Shown piece by piece: positions 1 to 8,827 of a stretch of 64,000 nucleotides of DNA. The DNA is taken from positions 1,885,981 to 1,949,980 of the forward strand of contig CAJNOP010000022.1 in the NCBI GenBank assembly GCA_905250075.1, in the 5' to 3' direction. A model generated the notes under the pieces. That model was not told the DNA's origin and did not search any database. It was given only the letters and a program-made list of their open reading frames with translations. The translations under genes were made by a program, and so were the position numbers. How positions within the stretch are numbered: position 1 is the first letter of the stretch; every line of letters begins with the position of its first letter. The DNA comes from Rotaria sp. Silwood1 (lineage: Eukaryota; Rotifera; Eurotatoria; Philodinida; Philodinidae).

Positions 1-445
1 GGCGAAACTCCACTATACTTTCGCCAATAGACACACTGGAATATCGCCAATTGGCGAGTGTCCATTGTACTTTCGCCAACACACTTCATGGAGTTTCGCC
101 AGTTGGCGAAAGTATAGGAGACTTTCGTCAATTTAAGTGCTAATTAGACGTGAATTAGAAAATGTGCATTGACTATATTAATAAGCGTAAGCTATAGTAT
201 CTATTCTAACAGTATTAGCTTTAGCCCTTACATGTATCCTGTATTAATATTATTTTGTGACGGTTGACAAAACTCCACTATACTTTCGTCAATTGGCGAA
301 CGTCCGCTGTACTTTCGCCAATACATACCTTGGAATTTCGTCAATTGGCGAAAGTCCACCGTACCTTCGCCAACACATCCCTGTACTTTCGCCATTGGCG
401 AATGTCCTATTGGCGAAAGTCCGAATTGGCGATCTTCCGGTAACC
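1..445. repeat. Cluster of GGCGAAA/TTTCGCC palindromic repeat units
   Basis: About fifteen copies of a short motif, TTGGCGAAAGT or its complement ACTTTCGCCAA, lie in both orientations at irregular spacing in two blocks (about 1-135 and 260-440). Several meet head to head as a palindrome, for example TCGCCAATTGGCGA at 44-57. Spacers recur with variants such as CCACTATA and CCATTGTA. The same unit recurs at about 33985-34455, so it is dispersed rather than unique to this site. The units are too irregular for a CRISPR-like or simple satellite array. Whether this is a mobile element, a protein-binding array or a degenerate satellite cannot be told from the window. Confidence 0.8.
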
Positions 446-451
446 CTATAA

Positions 452-647
452 TTCCTTCTTATGACCATCTATCAAAAACTTTATGTAAATTACAGTTTAT
501 ATGAAATGCTTCGAACTTTAATATGAACTTAAGTTTATTTCATTTAATGGATTCATCAAATTTAGAACATTTTCCTGTACAATTCTTTACAAGGATAAAT
601 AAATAACTTAAGATTTAATAATAGTAAGCTGTTTATTATTAATTAAT
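452..647. other. AT-rich intergenic stretch, nothing recognised
   Basis: I see no gene or repeat between the GGCGAAA cluster and the small secreted-protein gene. Confidence 0.5.
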
Positions 648-1079
648 TCAAAGCACGCACTGTATGGTAGCAAAAAGGATTATAAATAAAATAATCGATG
701 GATATACACCTGTTCCCGTTGATGTACGACGAGCACTACCTTCACAAAAGCTATATCCATTATTTTTAGCCGTTATTGTATTACTATCCGAGCTAAGTGT
801 ATAAGTGATTTGTGCACCTCTAGCTCCTATCGTTGAAAATGAATAACCATTTGGATTTGAAAATGTAGATGAAGATGTGGATGTTGGACATCCTTTGGTG
901 CCCGATGTAAAAAGAAGATTGGAACCAGATGCAGTCACAGTTAATTTATCAGCATAACAACAACAATAATTTGGTTTACATTGATCATTCCAAACAAAAG
1001 TACCTGTCCATTTCTGCATTCTGATGACCGAAATAAACATACATATGATTAATAACGTGAAGCCGAAATTACAATGCAT
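648..1079 (-). CDS. Small secreted/surface Cys-rich protein, unknown function
   Basis: Single-exon frame of about 143 residues from the second ATG (1079-1077); an upstream in-frame ATG at 1106 would add nine residues. I prefer the second because it opens directly into a hydrophobic signal peptide (FGFTLLIICMFISVI). The body begins WTGTFVWNDQC, has a CCC cluster (CKPNYCCC), a central KGC and a late FCEGSA cysteine, and is rich in Ser/Thr with short beta-like segments (ITYTLSSDSNTITAKNNGYS). The C-terminus is hydrophobic (SIILFIILFATIQCVL), preceded by small residues, as in GPI-anchored proteins. Secretion or GPI anchoring is inferred. I do not recognise a named family. It stands alone between repeats. 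Confidence 0.65.
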   Translation of the reverse strand: MHCNFGFTLLIICMFISVIRMQKWTGTFVWNDQCKPNYCCCYADKLTVTASGSNLLFTSGTKGCPTSTSSSTFSNPNGYSFSTIGARGAQITYTLSSDSNTITAKNNGYSFCEGSARRTSTGTGVYPSIILFIILFATIQCVL

Positions 1080-1106
1080 GGCAGTGATCACTTGTATTTG
1101 ATGCAA

Positions 1107-1539
1107 AAATACGATTAGAAAATGTAATTTTATGTCAAATATGAAAATGATTCATTTTTAATCTATATTTCGATTAAATCCTACATATATTTGTGACATT
1201 CTTTTGAAAGTATAGCGATCGTCCTAATATTTTTCTTTCTTCAAAGAAGACAAATGTTTTTTTAATGTATTTTGGACAATATTGATCGAATTGTTTTAAT
1301 TGTTAAAAATGTAAGTATAATCTAAAACTTAATAAAACAGATACGCCTATGTAAAAGATAATCGAAATCCATTAATAATGAAGCTTTATAGATAAAACAT
1401 ATAGTTTACCAAAATACACATTGATATTTCTATGCAAAATTCAAACATGGAAATTTTAACAAGCCAATCAATAATTGATGATTTAATATGAAGAATAGTT
1501 ATTAGTATTATCTATTTGGAAATGTTAAATGTTATTTGA
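1107..1539. other. AT-rich intergenic stretch, nothing recognised
   Basis: Upstream region of the minus-strand secreted-protein gene. It presumably holds that gene's promoter, but I see no diagnostic motif. Confidence 0.4.
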
Positions 1540-2372
1540 TACTTGATGAACATTGAAGAGTGTATGTGAAAGGCATCAACACCCTCAAAACAAGAACGAA
1601 TACCATCAAGTGATCGAGCTCATTGAGCTAATTCTACGCACATAAATGTCTTTTGCCAGTGAGTAGACCAACCCAACTTCGAAAGATATCCAAAATATTA
1701 GGCGTTTGTCAGCAAGTTTTAGAAAAATAGAAGGGATGTATTTTCTTAATTTTAATCCTCATATAATTGAATTTTGAAAATAGCACGTGTGAACATATCC
1801 AATCGATCCCTATCATCAATGATCGTATTAGACAATACAAAGTGTCAGATATACTAGCATCAGCATTGTATCTTGTGTTTCTACCAAAGAACAACATGAT
1901 CTCAGAGACAACTGTGTGAGATTCAAGGCTAAAAAAAAAAAGATAGGAACAAGAGAAATGGAGCACAGATATCAGTACAACAGACCGAAATTCGAAAGAT
2001 GGAACGAAAAGAAGCATGTCAGCAGTCAAAGAAAAAGAGAATACAATGTTAGTGTTGGTGTAAATGATACTCTATACCGTCAAGTACGGTTAGTCATAAT
2101 AGAGATCGATTGGCCATATTCACAAAGGCTATATGCTAAATTCAAGTATAAGGTTTAAAATTAAGAACATACATCTCTTCCATTTTTCTAAGGCTAGCAT
2201 AAAAAAGTCTAAATACTTTAGATATGTGCCCAAGTCAAGTCGACCTACTCATTGGTAAAATCATATGAGTGTTCATAGAATCAGCTCGACGAGTTTGGTC
2301 CACTGGTGATATTATTTTCCGACTTGGTGGCAATCGTATCTTTTACAGACATCAAACATCGAATCAGTTTAG
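1540..2372. repeat. Long imperfect inverted repeat (foldback element A)
   Basis: Left arm about 1540-1885 and right arm about 2027-2372 are reverse complements of each other, clearly related but diverged. The alignment stays in register around one centre near 1956: the reverse complement of 1661-1670 (GGTCTACTC) matches CGACCTACTC at 2241, and TACAATG read backward from 1870 matches TACAATG at 2042. Short open frames in the two arms therefore read similar peptides (DTLYCLIRS against DTLYRQVRL, both followed by an IDW), which is a by-product of the duplication and not evidence of genes. The spacer is about 140 bp. It could be a foldback or MITE-like element or a decayed inverted duplication. 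Confidence 0.75.
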
Positions 2373-3545
2373 ACAATTTCATCTAATAAAAACATAATTC
2401 TACATTAGTTGGAAACGTCGAAATTGTCTATCCTTCTGAAATGACCTATTATTGTAAAGGTATCTGTCAATATATATATATGTCTAAGCTGTTATCAAGA
2501 AATGTTTGAAATTAATTTTGTTACTTAGTTACAGCGAATGATTTCATTGAAGGTAAACTGATGAAAATTTTGTGCTCTGTCTGAATTTAGGCCTAGAAAT
2601 TTTCTTCATATCAAGAAGATTATCTTTTGAAAGGTCCAAAAACATAGTCTAGACAGAAAAATTTTCCGTACACTTATGTACTTTCCTTATTTTAACTCGA
2701 AAGTAAATGTTGACATCTTTATGAAGTTATCAGTTTGTAGAACAGAGACGACCCTAAAAAATGTATTTCTCGTTCAAATTCAGTTTTTGAATCTTTCAAG
2801 AATTACCTCATTAGTCTCGAACAAAAACTGAAATAAAATTTCTAAGTATATTTTCAGAAAGTGCGTAATATACTGGTCCTAATCCATAGCTTTTGACTTT
2901 TTCACAATATTTTAAAACAAAAATACACAAATATTGTCTCTCAAAAATTTTCGGTCCATTTTTATTCTATGTTCCTTATATCAATTGATTTCTATCCTTT
3001 ATTTTCAATATAAACAATGGTAACAACTGGCATAATCTCAACAATCTTACTTTAAAGAATACTGTTTTTTATTCTATTTTTATTCATGAAATTCATATTG
3101 ACTATTAATTATCTTTTGAAAACAAAATTTAATGTACCATATCACTTTCTCCATATGTTACTTTCGAAAAGAATAATTCAACCCACATTTACTATTGTTG
3201 GCTGACATTAGATACTATATAAGAATCCAGTCAAAAAAAAAAAAATAATGATTAATTCAAAACGAATGCTATATCTTGTCAACATATTGCTCATTATGCT
3301 TCAGCGAACTTCTGATACAATAGATGTCAACAATGCAAAAGTTTTCAAATGGAAAAAGAAAAAAAGAAAATTTTGTCGTGTTTTTTTCTTCTTCTTCTAG
3401 TATTATCTTCGTTGGCCTGAACAAATATATATAAATTGACTGAAGAATATATATATGCACATAACTAAATATTTATCAGGTCATCTTAAATCTTTTCTTT
3501 TTCTAGATTGATTTACACAAATATCATTACAACATAAAGTGAAAA
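2373..3545. other. Intergenic, upstream of the tetraspanin gene
   Basis: AT-rich, with short A runs, a TATATA tract near 3425-3455 and no coding frame I believe. The last few hundred bases should contain the tetraspanin promoter, but no motif is clear. Confidence 0.4.
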
Positions 3546-4467
3546 ATGGCATCAGGTCTAGGCCATGGTAGTATGTCATTAAGCATGAAGTTTATTCGAC
3601 TTCTTATTGTTCTTTTCAATATGGCATTTATTGTTGCTGGTGTAACGTTACTTGTAATTGGTATTTATATTCTTAAAGATCCTAAAATGCAACAACTTCG
3701 TCCATTACTTAATACTGATGTAATAGCAAAAAATTCTCAAAATTTATCAAGTATTCAAATATTTGCTATTGTAATTATTGTTATTGGTGGTATAATATTA
3801 ATAATTGGATTTCTTGGTAAAAAAAAAACATAAATAAATAAATTTTAATTGATTAACTATTTTGATTTTTCTAGGCTGTTGTGGAGCATTTAAAGGTTTT
3901 CGATTTTTACATGTTATTTATGCAATAATTATCGGTGGAATAATCCTTGCTGAAATAGGAATTATTATTTTCTTTGTAGCTTATCAAAATCGTTTTAAAT
4001 CCGAGTTTGTTAATAAACTTCAAGAGTCAATTGTAAAATATTATGTTGGTACACCAATTAATGATTCGGCAATCGTTAATTCAGTATCAATGTCATGGGA
4101 TTTTCTTCAATTTAATTTACAATGTTGTGGTGCAGTTAATAAAAATGATTATTCAAATGCTACTCAATGGAATCGAACAAATCCATATGATTCAAATACA
4201 AATTTAACTGTTCCTTTAACTTGTTGTCCTTTAAATGCAACGAAAAATTGGGATAGGTTACCAACAAATATGATTGAAGCTAACACATGTGCAATAACAA
4301 GTGAAAATGCCTATTCCCAAGGATGTTATGATCGTTTAATTGATTTATTAGCTACATATAAAAAATATATTATCATTGGTGCTGTCGTTGTAGGTGTTCT
4401 TGAAATACTCGCTTTCTTATTTGCTTTGTTATTATATTGTCGTAAAGTGGAATATCATGCTATATAA
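3546..4467 (+). CDS. Tetraspanin
   Basis: Two exons, 3546-3816 and 3875-4467, with a 58-nt GT-AG intron; joined product 287 aa. Four hydrophobic helices are visible: one near the N-terminus (LLIVLFNMAFIVAGVTLLVIG), a second (IFAIVIIVIGGIILIIGFLG), a third after the short inner loop (VIYAIIIGGIILAEIGIIIF), and a fourth near the C-terminus. The large extracellular loop carries the family hallmarks: LQCCGAV (the CCG motif), then PLTCCPL and a final GCYD cysteine. The splice junction falls exactly in the GCCG motif after helix 2, which supports the joining. Tetraspanins organise membrane microdomains and bind partner proteins laterally. The subfamily is not resolved; the EC2 cysteine number resembles CD9/CD63-type members. 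AATAAA lies at 4522. Confidence 0.95.
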
Positions 4468-4686
4468 ATGTAAATCAGTTTAAAAAACTATTTTTTAGTT
4501 TGTGGTGCCTCATATCATATTAATAAAAGGAAAACGTTCGGGTTTAATAGTTCTTTTTTATTTTCTTAATCGAATAAGAGTATTTCCAACAATTGTAACA
4601 ACATATCTCAACTTCGAACGCATATTTCTAATGTAGAAAGGTATCTAAGTCATAAAACGCTTTTAAGTAGAGTTTATCTTCATCGA

Positions 4687-5194
4687 TAGAGTCTAGTCAA
4701 TAAGTTAATATCCTTGAGTGTTTTGTACTGTTGAACTTTAGTTCCTAAGATATCGAATTTTTAGTCGATTTTTCCTGTAAGGTTTCAGTTTCCAAGCAAC
4801 ATTGTACTTTTGAATTTCGACCTGAAACCCTGCCTACATAATAGTTTCTATTAGATTATCTTGTAGTAAAACTTCAGAATTTTTCAATTAAGTCTCTCCA
4901 AAGTATGAATTTTTCAAAATATAGACGCTTTGCCACGGCTGTTGAACTCAACATGGATATTTTGTAAGATTCATACTGCAGCAAGACTTTTTCAAAGAAT
5001 TATGAAATTTTTTTCTACAAGCCAGTCTAATAGGAGCCATTATGTGGGCAATATTTCAGTTCAAAATTCAAACGTATGATTTCGCTTGAAACTTGGGACC
5101 TTTCAGGAAATATCTATTAAAAATTCGGTATTTTAACAACAAAGGTTGAACTTCTCAAACAATTCTAGGGTAATTATCTACTGACTAGACTCTA
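4687..5194. repeat. Long imperfect inverted repeat (foldback element B)
   Basis: Left arm 4687-4920 and right arm 4961-5194 are reverse complements around a centre near 4940, with only about 40 bp of spacer. The ends match as TAGAGTCTAGTCA at 4687 against the complement of TGACTAGACTCTA ending at 5194. The inner ends match as AGTATGAAT near 4904 against the complement of the segment ending near 4977. The register is constant, so there are few indels. A diverged copy of the right arm occurs at about 6050-6190. No coding capacity is seen. It lies just downstream of the tetraspanin poly(A) region. Confidence 0.8.
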
Positions 5195-6049
5195 CGAATT
5201 GAATATAGTCTTAATTTAAAAGCAATTTATTACTTGGAGACATTTCTCCATAAGACACAGTAAACTAGGTGGTATATAAGCGATTATTAAAATGTTCATT
5301 GCAATTTTATATTCAAGAAAAGATGAAGTGATGCGAACTGTGTCATATCATGACTTATTTTCATTAATGTAATTACGGAACTGTGGATCTTATCAGGCCA
5401 GGATCTGGTCCACAAAAACGTGGATCCGCAGCTTCCTATACGTATATATTGGTTAGGATGAAAAACTTTTTGTGCAAGACTTTTAAAACTGATATCATGA
5501 ACTGTTTTGAATGATTGACAATCAGGTGCTGAAATTTTAATTCAAGCAACTTTTATTTTTGATTATATAGAACATGTTCTTGCTTGACCTCGTTTACCTA
5601 AATATAACTAAAACTATTCTATACAGCCAAAAATTTTGATATTGCTGTAGGTGGGGTGATTTTCAATGACAAAATTTTGTTTTTCAATCACCTGTTCAAT
5701 TTTCTTTTTCCTGTTAACACCATACTCTTTTCAACTAGTGAGAGAATGTATTCATCTGTCTTCTTATGATTGAAATGGGTTTTTGCTTACAGCTACTGCA
5801 AAATGTTTCAATAAAAATTCTAAAAGAATTTCAGTTTCTATTGATCTATAAATAAGGGATAAAATTTTGAGAGATATATATCATTCCAAATATATATATT
5901 GTGTACACTATCAATAGAAAAGTGTTGATATCGTGAAATTTTCTAATCTCAAAGAAAGATATATTCAAAACTTCTGCTTGTTTTTTATAGAAAAATAGTC
6001 TATTTGAGTTTTTATATATACGCAACATCTCGGATCAAAACCCAGAAAT
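5195..6049. other. Intergenic, nothing recognised
   Basis: AT-rich sequence between foldback element B and its diverged copy. No supported gene or RNA was found. Confidence 0.4.
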
Positions 6050-6190
6050 ACGATTTTTCTTGAAACTTAAAGACCTCCAGAAGCCTTTAGAAGATAGATG
6101 TATTAAAAATTGATAACTTAGTCAAAAATTTAATAGGAGTTCAAATTGTTTCAAAGTTTATATTAGAAGACTATGTAGTATCTATAGGTA
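6050..6190 (+). repeat. Diverged solo copy of foldback B arm
   Basis: The stretch with CTTGAAACTT, the GACCT-CAG segment, TATTAAAAATT, the AGGAGTTCAAATTGTTTC block and CTATGTAGTATCTA follows the order of 5066-5190 in the same orientation, at lower identity. It is a solo arm of the same repeat family. Confidence 0.5.
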
Positions 6191-6839
6191 AAAAAATCCT
6201 TGAAATCCGAAGAGAATATCTGAAGAGAATCCCTTTCGGGTTATTCTAACATTCTTTATATGTAAAAATTTAACTTTAACCCGTGTCAATCAAACAGATT
6301 TATCAACTGAAATAGAAGCAATTAAAAAGAGCATCAACATTTTGTGTTCAACAGTGAACAATTCTCATCTTGCTAGAGTATAGATACTCATCAACTTGTA
6401 GAACAATATTTTATTCATAGACAGAACAGAGTCATACTACTGAAGGTATTCATTCTACCTGTATACGATTAGAAAGAGCGCACATTTTAAAGAGAAAAGT
6501 TTACTATTAAATTTTCTTTCAATCATTGCGCAAACAGAAAGTATATCTGTTTGAAGAATATATCTAAAAATAAATCTATTAGAAAAATAGATCCGTATAA
6601 TCGTTGGTAAATCAAAAGATCCCGCTTTCATAAATACGTTCATGACTAAATATATATAATTCTTAAACAAATCAGAAACATTTTTTTAATGTACTATAAA
6701 TACATTTGATAAACAATGTGAAAAACATACAATTGCAAGTGATCGACAAAATATTCATGGTCATTGTCTTTTACAATTTTTTGATAACAAGTACTTTTTT
6801 GATAAAGCTTATCATTACATATTCAAGTATAAATGTCGA
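6191..6839. other. Intergenic upstream of the tRNA, nothing recognised
   Basis: AT-rich, with no gene frame I trust. tRNA transcription needs only internal promoter boxes, so no upstream promoter is expected here. Confidence 0.4.
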
Positions 6840-6911
6840 TCCGGTGTGGTCTAGTGGTTAGGATTGGACGCTCTCACCGTCTAGGCCCGGGTTCGATCCC
6901 CGGCACCGGAA
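6840..6911 (+). tRNA. tRNA-Glu (anticodon CTC)
   Basis: Acceptor arms TCCGGTG (6840-6846) and CACCGGA (6904-6910) pair fully, with A6911 as discriminator. The D-arm region TGGTCTAGTGGTTAGGAT is the near-invariant tRNA-Glu A-box. The anticodon stem GGACG/CGTCT encloses the loop CTCTCAC with anticodon CTC. The T-arm contains GGGTTCGATCCCC (B-box). There is no intron and CCA is not encoded, as expected for a nuclear gene. A run of T at 6920-6929 gives a Pol III terminator. Confidence 0.97.
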
Positions 6912-7263
6912 CATTTCTGTTTTTTTTTTCTGTTCTCATCCTATGTATATATTTCTATGTATTCCAGTGCCTGTAGTTGGAAGCATAGGTACGCGCGTCT
7001 TCAACTTGCCCATGTACATCACCACTCTTACTAATGGTTTTCTCACTCCATATATATATATAAGATCAATATCATCTGGAGTAGAATAAAAAAAATTAAT
7101 TTTTTAAAAATATTTTTTCAAACCAAATTAGAAAACTTATTTTGTAACAGATGTCGCTGTTCATGCTTCTCATTGATTGGTCTCCTATGTACTCAAACGA
7201 GAAAAAATAAACTCATCATCCATTTATTATTATTAAAAAAAAAAACCACTTCCTGGAGCACTA
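6912..7263. other. Intergenic between tRNA-Glu and the BRMS1-like gene
   Basis: AT-rich leader with an A-run just before the ATG. It probably contains the promoter and 5' UTR of the downstream gene. No specific element was identified. Confidence 0.4.
6919..6929 (+). terminator. Pol III T-run terminator of tRNA-Glu
   Basis: A stretch of about ten T residues begins eight bases after the tRNA 3' end, which is the expected RNA polymerase III stop signal. Confidence 0.8.
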
Positions 7264-8196
7264 ATGAATCCTATCGATGATCAAACAAATCTTTCGCCTC
7301 AACAAGGAACTTCTTCATCACCTCAAACAAATCTTCAATATCCAAATTTAACTGATCTTGATGATATCGATGATGATGATGATGGAGATGACGATTGTCT
7401 TGATTCAATTGATGATATTCAACATATACTTCAAACATTTGGTACAAATGACTCATCACCATTAACCATAGAATATTTTGATTCACGTCGTTATGAAATA
7501 ATGTATGAAATAATGAATGTTGAAAAACAATTTGAACAATTAAAAAATATTCTATATGATGAAAGTGTTTCATTAATTGATAATAAATTACTTTCAATAC
7601 AAAATGAAGAAGCACCCGAATATCAAGATGAATTGAAAAAACTCTATGATGATATGCAATTACGTTTAGAAATAGCTAAACAAAGACGTCATATTGAATT
7701 AGAATCATTAGAAAATTCTTATCAAGCTGAATTATTAAGTTTACAGCAAACATTAGAAAATGATAAATTTCTTTTATATCATCAAATGCATGAAGATATT
7801 CAAAGAAAAATTGATGAACTTGAATTATTAAAAAGTAAAACACAAGTATGTTCAAATATTTTACAAGAAATGTTTCCACACAATCAACAACAATTAATAT
7901 CACCAAATAAAAAACGTTTTGATTCACCAGAATCATTAAAAGAAAATAAAAAACAACGAAAAATGAATTATTTTAATGGTTCAATTAAAACAATGGATAA
8001 AGATAATTTAGCTATATTCTATCAACTATCAGATATTGATATTATTGAAGATTGGGCTATTATACAATCATCATTAAATGAAACTGATCATGATAATAAT
8101 GATGATGATAATGATGAAGATGATGATACTACTAGTCAATCAAATATAAATTCTTTTAAACAGGAACAATTTGATTATGATGAAAATCGTGTTTAA
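7264..8196 (+). CDS. BRMS1L: BRMS1/SDS3-family subunit of the Sin3-HDAC corepressor
   Basis: Intact 310-aa frame without introns. The order is an acidic Asp-rich N-terminus (DIDDDDDGDDD), then the Sds3/BRMS1 coiled coil (about residues 75-190) with the family sequence MNVEKQFEQLKNILYDE, EEAPEYQDELKKL and DKFLLYHQMHEDIQRKIDEL. A basic Lys-rich patch (SPNKKRFDSPESLKENKKQ) follows, then the conserved C-terminal box FYQLSDIDIIEDWAIIQ, and an acidic tail. Human BRMS1 and BRMS1L share the EKQF, APEY, KLLLYD and ILEDW signatures, so the family call is firm; BRMS1L against SDS3 is less certain. The product is a nuclear scaffold that helps recruit HDAC1/2 in the Sin3 complex. The lack of introns contrasts with neighbouring genes. 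AATAAA lies at 8318. Confidence 0.9.
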   Translation: MNPIDDQTNLSPQQGTSSSPQTNLQYPNLTDLDDIDDDDDGDDDCLDSIDDIQHILQTFGTNDSSPLTIEYFDSRRYEIMYEIMNVEKQFEQLKNILYDESVSLIDNKLLSIQNEEAPEYQDELKKLYDDMQLRLEIAKQRRHIELESLENSYQAELLSLQQTLENDKFLLYHQMHEDIQRKIDELELLKSKTQVCSNILQEMFPHNQQQLISPNKKRFDSPESLKENKKQRKMNYFNGSIKTMDKDNLAIFYQLSDIDIIEDWAIIQSSLNETDHDNNDDDNDEDDDTTSQSNINSFKQEQFDYDENRV

Positions 8197-8827
8197 CAAA
8201 TTTTTTTGTTTGTTCGTCTTTTTTTTTCTGTCTAAATATAAAGCAATATTTGTCTGTTTGTTTGTTTATAGTGTAAACAAAAAAATATATATATATATCA
8301 ATCCGATAGGATTTGAGAATAAAATATGTTTATTTAGCTTTACTAAGTTTTCATATAAAGAATTAGTTTTTTTTATTTAGTAATCGTTTTTCCTTTAGAT
8401 TATGGTGCTTTAAGTTATTTTTTGGAAATGAAAGATTTGTTGAAAGACATAGTGTGTAAGCAAGAGTTTGTTTTGTTATTGATTAGGTTAAAAAAACCTC
8501 ATATCAACAGGTAGGAAATATTTATTTCGTATTCTGTAAATTTTTTGACGTAATTTAAACCAATGAGGAGGCGTGCATGGCGTGTTATTCTTTCTCGTCC
8601 ATTTGTCATTACAATTCTAAATACGATAGAAAGAGAACGCAAAAAAAATGAAGAGAGATATAAATAAACATTTGATTTCTTGCTCTGTATTTCATTTGAA
8701 CCTAGATATAAATATAAATATATATATACATGTTTAACATTTTCGTTTTTTTATTTTTATTTTTGTATTGTTTGCTTCTAGATATTTTGATTTGCTTATG
8801 AAATAAGTTTACTTCTTTTTTTTCTTA
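8197..8827. other. Intergenic between the BRMS1-like gene and ACC
   Basis: Contains the BRMS1-like 3' UTR with poly(A) signal at 8318 and the ACC upstream region. A TATATA tract (about 8705-8727) and pyrimidine-rich stretches precede the ACC ATG. No other gene was seen. Confidence 0.5.

Noticed and set aside
1-445. CRISPR-like array
   Set aside because: Units are in both orientations with irregular spacing, and the host sequence is clearly eukaryotic.
1709-2158. Two opposite-strand small genes with similar peptides
   Set aside because: The similarity comes from the inverted-repeat arms; the frames lack starts, conserved codon pattern and splice context.
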